Source: Litomosoides sigmodontis
Lineage: Eukaryota; Nematoda; Chromadorea; Rhabditida; Onchocercidae
Assembly: GCA_963070105.1 (NCBI GenBank)
Contig: OY718803.1
Location: 3,826,507 to 3,890,506 of the forward strand
Length of the DNA: 64,000 nt
Direction of reading: 5' to 3'
The position numbers and the translations under genes were made by a program. The notes below the pieces were generated by a model, which worked only from the letters and a program-made list of their open reading frames with translations, was not told the DNA's origin and did not search any database. Positions 25,101 through 35,120 of the stretch are shown one piece after another (within the stretch, counting starts at the first letter, position 1; each line of letters begins with the position of its first letter).

Positions 25101-27586
25101 TCAACAAAAAAATTAAAAAAATTGATTTTGTTGTCACCATAAAGACTGCAGATGTCGTCGATCTTTATTATTTAAAAGACTTTGGTTATTGAAACTTTAA
25201 CTAAGAAAATGGGTTTTGTAAATTCCTTTTTAAAGATCACATAATAGCAGTCTTTTTTTTATTTTTTTCTAATTCTGATTATACTTATTGAGCTATCTAA
25301 TAGAATTTTTTTAAATGCTCAAGTTGTATTTATTGTTTTCATGAATTTTCTAGACTTTGGCATTATGTTATGACGTTTGGACCAAGAATGTCGCAGTTGC
25401 GGGTTACCGTTGACCAATTTGCTGCCGGTGGCGTCCCCGTAGCGATTGAGCAATGGGTTAAGTTGTTCGAATACCGTACTGTTGCTGCTATTAGCAGTGA
25501 AAGTTCCTCGGGAAAGCTGTGTAATACGTGCGCAACATTTTTCGAATTCGATGATCATTTAAGTCAGTTTTGATGGTATTTTTCGTTTCGGTAAACCCAT
25601 TATAGTTCTCCTTTTAACATAAGAATTTTTTCATTTACGAGGACAAGTATAGGAAAGATGACACGAAGTAGTTAAAGAATCGTGAATATCGGTAAATGAA
25701 AAAGGAAAGTAGCACATGAAAATTCTTTCCCATTTTTCAGAACAAAAAGCTTCGTCACTTCGAGAAATGATTGAACGAGTTGAAAAAAGAAGCATGAAAA
25801 AGAAATGCAGTAAAAATTTAGTGCAATTGGAAGCCAAGGACTGGAACGAAGATTTGGTGTATCGGATGTTTTTTAGAGATATGACAGCAGTTAGGAAAAG
25901 TTAGTTTACATGGAAATAAAGATAAACAAATTTTGAAATTTCCTCGTATTCAACTTTTCATTGTGTGAATTGTTTTATGCTTGGAATCTGAATAATTTTT
26001 TTAGAACTTTCTGGAATCCAAAACAAGGTTGGTACTAATTCTCATCTTGAAATTTCAAGAGAACAACTGGGACTTGATGAATGTTCGAAAAAGTTCTTAT
26101 GGTTGCCAACCGTGGAGATTTCTCAGGTCATTAATACTTAATTTGAATTGTAGTAATTGGTTTATGAAAAACGAGCGGCATGGTCTTTCACAATCGGTAG
26201 CTAAGCAGAATTACTTTATTTCACTGTTAAAAATAGATTTGTTAACCATCAGTTGATCAGTTGATGTACGAGTAATTCAAAATTGTTTTGACCTGTCGTG
26301 ATCATTAGCTTGACTAGTGCTTTGCTTTACCGATCTGATTATAGCTTCTGCTTTGTATGCGTTACTGCGAAGGTCTCAGCACAGTTTTCGAATTTCTGAA
26401 GAATAATAAGAAGCTGACGTCATATTTAACAACAGTGGATTGGCAGTGGCTTGCTGTTATGAAAGCGTATGAGTGTGATAGATTTCTGAATCTAATGCCA
26501 AAAGAGGTGCGGATTTTACAAAGCAAAGTTTTGGATCAAATTGAGTGATACCCACAGTTTGATGCCAGTAAATATAGCTATATAGTAGTTGTAATATCCT
26601 GATAACGCAGTTCATTTTTTGTGCTCATCGTGACTGACTAGTTAATAACGGGTTTTGACTTTCATTTCAGTGTATTTATCAAAATTACCTAAAGAATTTC
26701 GAAGTATGGTATGTGCGCATGCAAGTTTTTGCCTCGTATCACTCTTGCTCATTTTTTCTTGTTTTATATAATTTTGAGCCAGCATTTCTTTAAAAGAAAT
26801 CTTCACATCTCTTGTTCCGTTTGACACCACATTTGTTGTTGTTGATTGTTCCAGGTTATTAATGGTCTACTGTCAGAACTCAAAATTTCGACAATCAAAG
26901 ATGTTGGAACAGTTTCATCAGCATTAGCCTTTGATCTCTCTGGCATGGTCAGCAGTGCAAAGTCATTGAGTGGAAGCTTAACTATTTCAGTTGATGGGTT
27001 AGTGTTTATATGGTTTGATGCATATGCATTTTACACTGCTGTACTTTCATATTTTCTTCAGTATCCAATAGTTGCCTTTTTTAAAATTTATAGTTGTTTT
27101 TAGCAACTGTGCTTGTTGTACACTACCATTGAAAATGAGAGTGACGCGTGACGATGGCTACATTTCAGTATTTCGTTGTGGTAAGTATTTGATTGTTATC
27201 GTTTTTTCCTAAGTCTTGAAAGTTTCCGCTTCGTTGAATCAATCCGCTTAGCGACTTATGAAAATGTAGAAATAACATTTAGTACCGTATTACTGTAAAC
27301 AGCAAGCAGTTAGAATAGGTTGACAGTTGACAATGCAATTCCACAAAGTACATGATCCAGTAGTTTAGTGTTGCATCACGTTAGTTTGGCTTAGCTCACT
27401 TTGGAAGATTTTTCCAAGTTGCTATTTTTTGGCTAAATTTATACTAAAAAAAAAATTTGTATTATAAATTTATACTACGAGCAAAATGTTTTAGGTCATT
27501 TGTATCACCAAATTTGTCTTCGTGAAGCAAATTTATCACGATGTTTACGATGTGAACTAGAGCGAAAGCGTCACAGGCAAAAATAA
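18930..27586 (+). CDS. hps-5: HPS5-like BLOC-2 subunit: N-terminal beta-propeller, C-terminal RING-like zinc finger
   Basis: BLOC-2 subunit HPS5 acts in trafficking to lysosome-related organelles (gut granules in worms). Exons: 18930-19094, 19434-19586, 19763-19877, 20146-20252, 20388-20534, 20787-20998, 21180-21323, 21491-21585, 21679-21812, 21981-22112, 22293-22389, 22457-22568, 22682-22808, 22923-23030, 23182-23289, 23581-23751, 24022-24200, 24418-24678, 25354-25562, 25741-25899, 26005-26126, 26345-26506, 26855-26997, 27104-27180, 27495-27586. They give about 1,176 residues, close to human HPS5 (about 1,130). The propeller has landmarks shared with HPS5/TECPR2: YLAVGSTSG, IVQFDLHDNFLLASTLTR, FASRPNGRLWE, THQY. 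A CHIC pair lies mid-protein, and the end carries CACC, CGHLYH and CLRC. TECPR2 is the alternative, but no tectonin repeats follow the propeller. The acceptor before 23182 (AAG) and a possible small exon near 26671-26708 are unsure. Confidence 0.75.
22124..22156. repeat. (AT)n microsatellite in an hps-5 intron
   Basis: Perfect AT tract of about 16 units, 12 nt after the 5' splice site at 22113, continuing into a degenerate TATATG tract. Confidence 0.95.
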
Positions 27587-28978
27587 GCAGAAAATGGACA
27601 GTAGAACCGATGCAACTAATCCATCATATTTTTCTATTACAAGAAGTTCGCAACATTATCGAACAAGCCATGCACATATCGTTTCGTTTTGGACTGTGAA
27701 GATACTGCAGAAGACAATCTGAATTTTTTAGAAAAATGAAAGTTTGCTGTTACATTCCTTCGTAAACTGGTTACAATTGTTGGATCAGTACAATATAGAA
27801 CGTAAATGCGGTCCTAAGAAGCAGTCGCTAGGTTACTCTATTGTACTACCTCTCGCTTTAAGATGCCGCTATTATAACCATACCTGCTTTCCTAATTAAT
27901 TGTCCCTTTATAGTGATTCATCGTCTCCTCCATTTCTTGCATAGCATTAACTCCAAATTTTTGACGTGCTTCAATCTTTTCTATTGTTTCCGTTTTTAGA
28001 ATATAAATATTCAAATGCTTTAAAGGCGATTTTTTTGAAATATTCTTGAAACCTCTGCTTGCTTAGATCCCAGTGGAACTTTCAAGGGCTTCGAGGAAAA
28101 TAATTCAAATGAGAGCTTACCACTTGCTTTTGTTGAATAAAAGCTTTTCCTGAAACCACCGAAAGTTCCATTTGGATATAACCTGTGTGTTCACACATCA
28201 ATATTTACAATAAACCAAAGGTTCAAGAAGCATTTTAATGATACCTCCTTTATTCTTTCGTTGGTTATTTGCAAACAAGAGCATGTTTTGAGTATATTCC
28301 CTACTTCGAATCATCCTACAAGTTATGTCTAGCAAAGACGTCCTTTGAATGTTTGGTTTTTGCTTGCTATTTGTGCCATTAGTAAACTCGACTACAGTAA
28401 TACGGGATTTCCGCGTCGCTTTATTTATATCTCTGCGTTGTAGCTTCATTTTTCTTCGCTTCTGCTTGTTAACAATCTTATTAATTAGCTAAGGTACGCA
28501 CACCAAAGTGTTTGACATTACGAAATTAAGCATATAATAGCAAACTCTATGGTTATCCCCAAGCAATTTTCCTTTGCAGTGTTCGCCTTTGTTTGAAGTC
28601 TTTCAATAGTTGCAATATGTTCCGATCATTCTGCTCGGAAATAAATTTTCCTTGTTTTGGTCTAATTGAAATGTGTCAGGCAAATACGCAATTTTAATTC
28701 TTGGAAAAATAAAAAATACAAATGCGTCACCGAAAGCATCTCAAACATTCCAAACAATAAATAAACCGAACCGTAACTCGAGTAAAGAGCATGAACGTTC
28801 TCAACTGACAAACGGAATCATCCTGACCAATTAAACTGAGTTCCGGACAGTCGTATAACAAAAATGCTAAATGAAGCTTGAAATTCAGAATGGTTATCAA
28901 CAATTCAATTGCGAGTGGACATCTGAAGGATGTTTCTAAGCAGATACAAACACGGATGAAGTCAAAAATTACGAGTTT
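27587..28978. other. Convergent 3' intergenic region (hps-5 / derlin)
   Basis: Contains the two 3' UTRs. A minus-strand ORF at 28198-28449 (83 codons, very basic) has no recognisable family and no convincing splice links. Nothing else is supported. Confidence 0.55.
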
Positions 28979-30270
28979 TCAGTCCGGGCCACCCAGTGGA
29001 CGGCCTTGTCCCCAGTTATGTCTACCTGCACCACCACCGCCTATATCTGTTCTTCTATATGATGGTGCTTGACCAAATCCGTGAACAACGCTTACCCGAT
29101 TTGGAAACCATCTGTATCTATAAGAAACTGGAATTAAAAATTTATTTCATCACCTAAGTCAGCTCAGCTCCAACAAAGGTATTGGACAAATGTCGAGTTG
29201 GTGATAGATAAGAAATTCGAAGTTCAAATGCTAACTTTAGCTCAAATTTTGGGGATTAGATTTTAAAGTTCCGTAGAAATAACAAGACTACGTAATAAGA
29301 AAACTTCTACGAATCAAACGTGACGGACAAGACTTACAAAATTTGCGGCGTTTGCAAGAAAGCTCGACCTCCGAAATCCTGCGGATATTTGAACATCAGG
29401 AAATAATAAGCATGCCCAACAAGAATCCCAATTAATTCATTCATACCACCCCCTCGAAGAATCATATTGAAACCGACAAGTATCCATGGTAAATACATTG
29501 CTTTAAATTGTGTTCCGAACCAAAACTGTACAATTTGATCTTTGTTTATTTGACACCATATGTACAACACACTAAGAACCATTGGTTCAAGCAGGAAATA
29601 CACACCAGCAGCCAGACATATTACCTAAAAGCGATAAGAGCATTTATTAATTTAAAAAAGTTGATTGGTATAAAAAATTTTAAATTCCACTTCGAGTTAT
29701 TCTACCGATCCTTGATATTAACCGTATCATTTTAAACCTGTATACATTAATTCACAATATAAGGTCTAGGATGCATGAAGAACTAACGGTGCAAATGATC
29801 CAATTGAAAATAAGCATAGAAAGGTAGTCAGCTGGTCGACCATCAAAAAGTCCAGTTTCGATGCCACGTGAGTAATTATACATGAAATATAGCATTAATA
29901 GCCAGTGAAAACCCGACGAAGGCGTCAGTGGATAATAAAATAATGCTGTTATTGGTCGCCATATCTGAAACAGTACGTAAAAATCACTGAGCAACATCGC
30001 ATATTTCAAAAGGATTTTTTTAGCTAAACTTTTCCTCTCAGAACCTTCGAAAGCTTGATCACAACGTTATTAATTTCTAGTTGGAACTCTTCCGAAGAAA
30101 CCTAATTCAATACAAACCTGAAATTTGTGAAAAAAAAGATTCCATTCAAGAAGCATTAGGTACGGACTGAATAAACCAAATCGGCCCAGCAGCGGCAAAA
30201 CGACACTTCCGGTAAACCAGTATCTTGTGATTTCTGGCACACCAAAATACCAGTCCGAGAACTCAGACAT
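28979..30270 (-). CDS. cup-2: Derlin-1 (ERAD retrotranslocation channel component)
   Basis: Polytopic ER membrane protein of the rhomboid-pseudoprotease superfamily that extracts misfolded proteins to the cytosol for degradation. Four minus-strand exons (30270-30118, 29964-29788, 29624-29338, 29117-28979) give a complete 251-residue protein, the usual length. The first residues include GVPEITRYWFTGS and LLGRFGLF. The derlin WR motif is in FQIWRPITALFYYP at the first exon junction, followed by the GFHWLLMLYFMYNYS region and FLLEPMVLSVLYIWCQ. The C-terminal tail ends GRHNWGQG plus a short Gly/Pro stretch, an SHP box by which derlins bind p97/VCP. There is no rhomboid catalytic Ser/His pair, as expected. 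It is transcribed away from HERP. Very close to C. elegans CUP-2/DER-1. Confidence 0.96.
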
Positions 30271-30286
30271 TTTCAGTCAAGATTAC

Positions 30287-30292
30287 CTGAAG
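30287..30292 (-). other. Candidate spliced-leader acceptor, derlin
   Basis: On the minus strand GCTTCAG precedes a 16-nt leader and the ATG at 30270. Short leader plus AG acceptor fits trans-splicing. Confidence 0.4.
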
Positions 30293-31364
30293 CGGAATAA
30301 GATGTCATTGACGATGAAAGTCTCTCACTATTGCTTCAAACACCATGTAACTGAAACATTATAACACGTGGGAGTGGAATTCCACTCTTAATAAACATAT
30401 CGGAGTGCTGTGGAATTTCCAAAAGTTCCTAATAAAACCAAAGAAATGTTTTAAGTTTAATATGAAAACTCTTCCCAGTATTTCTAGACAATGGCCGCTG
30501 AGAGGTGACCAGTTGTTCGATTTAAGAAATGCACATATCATAAAAGACATCGCACTTCCGATCGTATGTTCGGAAACTCTTCCTCAAGAAAGATGACGCA
30601 AGACGAGCTATCCAGTCTAAGCCATATATACACTACGCATAGTAATGCGCCTAGGTCACAAATCGCGCCACTTCCCTTGAACCTGCTGCAGTACAAAAAT
30701 TAGAAATTTGAAACGGACGAGTCATAAATTACCTTATTTTACGTGTCACAACACTATGTGCTGATTAGGTGCACAGTGGGAGGTGAGACTTGGCAGACTG
30801 GGAGATACTTGTTTTGCCGTAAATGTTATCGATGATACAGTCGTGAGTTGCGTGAAATTGTGCACAGTGAAGGTTTACTGTGTTACTTATTAGAGATAGG
30901 TGAATGTTGTAGTCAGTGAAGATTTATTCCAAGCTGAGCTGTTTGAAACTGAGTAGCTTCAACTATTAATTATTAATTTTGAAATGACGAATGCATTTTC
31001 TAAGAAATATGTCACAAAGGTAAACTTTGTATGGGTTTAAAACATGAGAAATTTGAATGTAAATTACCATCTGCTATAGCAATTTCCTAAATAAATTTTA
31101 GTTGAATTAAATTCAAGTTACTTTCAAGGAAATCGTTTAAATTGCTTGTGGTTGTTATTCCTGATCGCACTGTTTCTTTCAAAAGTATCCAGTAGTAATA
31201 TTGATGTAACTGTGACAGAATTTCTTTTTCTGCTAATTTTTCTGATGGTTTTTTTTTGTTCGAATTTGCTCGTTCAAATTGTGTGGTGCCTTATTAAATC
31301 TTCGAGAGCTGGTTTTTCTTCAAAAATCAGATACTCTGTGTTTTTCTGTTTCTCATTCAATTTT

Positions 31365-31366
<2 letters not shown>

Positions 31367-31457
<91 letters not shown>

Positions 31458-31460
31458 CAT
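31367..31460. repeat. Long (AT)n microsatellite abutting the HERP start
   Basis: About 94 bp of alternating AT with two single-base C interruptions. It ends four bases before the TTTTCAG acceptor that precedes the HERP ATG. Confidence 0.95.
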
Positions 31461-31470
31461 AAGTTTTCAG
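31461..31470 (+). other. Candidate spliced-leader acceptor, HERP
   Basis: AAGTTTTCAG, a perfect nematode 3' splice consensus, ends 7 nt before the ATG at 31478. No upstream coding exon is seen. Confidence 0.6.
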
Positions 31471-31477
31471 GCGAAGG

Positions 31478-33767
31478 ATGACTGAATCAAATGATGAAAC
31501 TGTCCGTTTGATAATACGATGTGCGCTTCAATCATTCGATGATTTACCCATAAGTTGTCTTTCGTCATGGACCGTACTACAACTCAAAGAAAAGCTTGCG
31601 ACTGATTGTCCTCCGAAACCGGTAGGTAGTTTGTTTCTGGAAATTTCGCGCATGCTTTTTCGTTGCTTTATTTGTGTAATGAGAATCCGAACATAATTTA
31701 TAAAAAGAAGCTGAAATTATTCCCTTTCAATTTTATTAACAACTAAGGAAGATTGGTTTTAAATTTTATGATGAATTACTCATTGTCGTTGCTGTAAGAT
31801 CGTTGGCCTTTATGTTTATTTTTCTTTTCTAGGAAGTTAAAAAGCAACGTTTGATATACGCTGGACATTGTTTGCATGACGACCATACCCTTAAGTCCGT
31901 GTTTGAACTTCGACCAATCGATGACGGAAATGTTCACGTGATACATCTTGTTTGTCCTCCCAAAGATTTTAATACCCACGCGGGTACATCGCTGCTTAGA
32001 AGACGTACTACTAATCACGCACAGTAATCTCCGTTGTTTTTTAAATTTTTTTCAATTTAGTAGAAATTCTTACTAGTTTAACTAATGTTTGATTTTTCAT
32101 TATACAAGGTTAAATTGTTATAGAGCAAGCTCGGCTTCGTTTGGAACTGCAGCACAAACGCAAAATCATAATGTTAGCAGTGCCTTCCCACTTTATACAT
32201 ATCCTTTATGGACTGGCACTGCTGCTCAAGGAGGCCTTGCCACACCACATTCAATGCTTGTTTCCTCAAGTGCTCAATTTCAGAACGCATATCAAGCATA
32301 TATGATTTCATACAGTAATTAGTGGGTTTCCAACCTTTCATAAGCTTTGTAAGGTCCAAATTCTGCCGAAAAAGTTTTTTAGATGTTGAGAAAGCTTTTA
32401 CTTATTTAATACGAAGGAATTGCTCGTAATACCTGGTATTGCTTAGTGGATGATAAAGCAGATTATCGTTCTCTTTTTCAGTCATTGTGAAATAAAGACT
32501 GATATGCTGTGTTAAGAAATTGCTATGGCGGTAACTACTGTTTTTGTGTTTCAAAAATTGAATACGTTACAGTATGTATCAGATGATATCTGCGTTAGAA
32601 AATGGTTTCAATGGTATTCAGTTCCCATCCCAGCCCGTGTTCAACAGTCAACCGGAAGTGCCACAACAACCGCCGCAAGCTAATCAGCAGCAGAGGGTAT
32701 TATTTCTTTCTTTCATAAATAATGAGTCATTTTAAATTGGATAAGCAAAATTTTGCAAATTTCTATTATTAATGAAATATTGATTGCTCAAAAACGCATA
32801 TAATTTTCACTTACGTGTTTTTATCATAATTCAAATATGTGATTTTAAAATTTATCTGCTCGAAAATTTTCTATTTCTCACCAGTTTTACACTTTTATTG
32901 CATTTACGCTTTTTCTAAAGTAGGATTTTAGGCTTTTGAACCATTAGCTGCAGCTCCTGCTGCGGGTGGTATAGTTCAAGAAGCAATGGTTGGTGATGTT
33001 GATGGTCAGCAACGAGACTTTCTGGATGTCATTTACAAGGTATATGCTCTGCAGCAACTGCAGTCTTTTTCTAGAGATGAGCTTGGAAACAAAATGAATT
33101 TGATTTTTTTAAAAATGCTGTGTATGGAAATCTTGACAGGATTTGTCAAAAAATTCCAGGCAATCCGGATGTGCTTTCTGATAATGCTTGTCTATGTGTA
33201 TTCATCTGCGGAACGATTTTTTGGCGTACTAGTATTTATCTTGCTGGTTTGGTTTATACAGGCAAGGCGTGATCGAAATAATCGTGAAAGAGCAGATAGA
33301 GAACTTGCTGCAGCTGTTGATAATGTTCGCCAACCGCAGCAGGTATTCCAAAGTTAAAGACTTCTAAAAAAGTACTCAAGCATCTCATGCCAGTCTTATC
33401 ACTACGAAAAAATTATGATTGTCATGGCGCACAAAATACTTTTAGCTGCTGTGTTATTTGGAACTTTACAGTGTCTGTATACAATCCTTCAAGTGGTATT
33501 TTTTATCAAGAGTAGAAAAATGCTGCGATGGCTAGAAATACAGATAACATTTCAAATTTCCGTGATTAAACCAATCAGCCATTCCAGGTTAATGTGAACC
33601 ATGATCGTGATGTGCAGGAAAATGAAATAGTGACGGCAAGAATTAATGAGGGGGAACCACGAGAACCGACTGCATGGGTCGTTTTCTGGAGTACTTGTTA
33701 CACATTTATCACGTCTTTCTTCTCATCACTTATTCCAGACAACCCACTGCCTGTTAATATTAATTAG
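31478..33767 (+). CDS. HERPUD1: HERP/HERPUD homologue (ubiquitin-like ER membrane protein of ERAD)
   Basis: HERP is a UPR-induced scaffold that binds the HRD1 ligase and derlins and recruits ERAD substrates. Seven exons (31478-31621, 31833-32023, 32124-32321, 32573-32696, 32932-33039, 33160-33342, 33588-33767) give 375 residues, matching the family length. The N-terminal ubiquitin-like domain spans roughly residues 9-85 and includes [14 protein letters not shown] and [10 protein letters not shown] Ser/Gln/Pro-rich middle follows. A hydrophobic hairpin at about 259-288 ([13 protein letters not shown] and [13 protein letters not shown]) anchors the protein. The C-terminus ([14 protein letters not shown]) matches the HERP end. 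A HERPUD1 versus HERPUD2 assignment is not meaningful for a single nematode copy. Reading phase decided the unusual donors at 32024 and 32322. Confidence 0.9.
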
Positions 33768-35120
33768 TTCTGAATATATCCTATTTCTGTATAGAGCATA
33801 GCTGGTAAGTGGCAAGATGTGTTTTATGTTTCTCTATTCGTAAAAAGTGTTCAAAGCGACATGTTGATATCAATAATATGGCGGCCATCGCGTCAATCTT
33901 ATTTATAACTCCCTTCAACTTAGAATAATGGAAGAAATAAGTAACTTACAAATTGCCGTATTGCGCAAGTTTGTTTGGGCTTTATTCCACGATTTGTTTG
34001 AACTTCTTAAATAGTTAAATTTTAGACAGTTTTCCTTTTTTCGTTTTAATAAAGCGCGCTGGTCCATTGTTTTCAGCAGATTCGATCGGTTTTTTTTCAC
34101 GATCGTTTGCTTTTATGCATTATATGACGCTTCAAAACTAACATTTTTACGTCCTCTAATTCAACCAGACTCGAGGTATAATACCAGCGGCGTTGTGTTA
34201 AATTTTCAAGTCATATATGAAAAGAGTCCAGAATATGGTAGTAATTAAATACGGGATTTGGTACGAAACATCCTTGAATGTATCTGGAGAAAATCTTTCC
34301 CAAGCACGCTACATATCTGCGCGGATTATATCAAAAAAATGATAAGAGTTGTAAAGATCCAATAAAGGAAAGCAAAAAGTAGATGTTTTAGAAACATTTT
34401 TATCTTTATATCCTCAATTAACCTATATCACGTCTGTGCAATGTCGTGGAACGTGGAAAATCATTTAAGCATCTGAAAAGTTTTAAATATAACAGAAAAC
34501 ACATTTATAATGAATGCACAGAAAATGAGATCTTGAAGATGAATAATCAGCATGGCACATTTGCTGGTATATCCTACCTTTACACAGTGAATCCTACATA
34601 GTCTGTTATTGCTCACCTAGGAGCTGTTTCAAAACACCGCAAACTGAACCAAAGAAAGGATCTAGGTCCCAGGAAGTCAACTTTTTAAGAAATAAGATAT
34701 GCAGTCAACAAAGCTCCATTTCCCAGCATTTCTGGGCAGTGGTATGTGCTACAAAGCAAAGAAGGCAAGAGAGTGCACGGAGAAATTTTTGAGCAAATTC
34801 CTTGTAAGACATTGCAATAATTTTTTGGACGGGTGTACTTCGACGTAATGTGTAGGCTAAGCTTTGTGCATAGCATAAAGAACATAGGACAACTGCTTTA
34901 AGAAGATATCATACATAATTTTAGGCATTTTCAAAAACACAAAGAGACACGCTGGGTAAATTACACATATCTTTAAAACTTCTTGAAGTTCTGGTTTGTT
35001 TGAAGATGATTCCGCCCGATCTCAAACCATAAGTTTTATTGTCGGAAATATCTTCCAGCACACTGCAGAATTCTACACACCATATAGACTTACTCTTCCT
35101 TTTCGTGATTCTCTTCATCT
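33768..35120. other. Convergent 3' region (HERP / TMX3)
   Basis: Contains the HERP 3' UTR, with a consensus AATAAA at about 34048-34053, 280 nt after the stop, and the TMX3 3' UTR on the other strand. Short ORFs on both strands overlap each other and look like noise. Confidence 0.5.

Larger units (their letters stand above)
30271..31477. promoter_or_regulatory. Shared divergent promoter region of derlin and HERP
   Basis: About 1.2 kb separates the two ERAD start codons. CACGTG lies at 30365-30370 (followed by GG) and ACGTG at 30741-30745. ACGTG is the core of the XBP1/ATF6 unfolded-protein-response element and both genes are UPR targets in animals, so co-regulation is plausible; the short cores alone are weak evidence. 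A long (AT)n tract occupies the HERP-proximal end. Confidence 0.45.

Noticed and set aside
26507..26548. Stop of the HPS5-like gene at 26546-26548
   Set aside because: A donor after the codon for Glu (26506) joins in phase to 26855 and leads to a coherent zinc finger, so termination here is considered less likely; a short isoform remains possible.
18930..27586. TECPR2 as the identity of the propeller protein
   Set aside because: The propeller resembles both, but the length, the SSE plus THQY landmarks and the RING-like end fit HPS5 better, and no tectonin repeats were seen. Not fully excluded.
28198..28449. 83-codon basic minus-strand ORF downstream of derlin
   Set aside because: No recognisable family, no convincing donor or acceptor, and it lies in a convergent 3' region.
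31146..31485. 111-codon and 68-codon ORFs running into the HERP start
   Set aside because: Most of the translation is Tyr-Ile repeats from the (AT)n tract; the HERP frame starts cleanly at 31478 after a 3' splice consensus.
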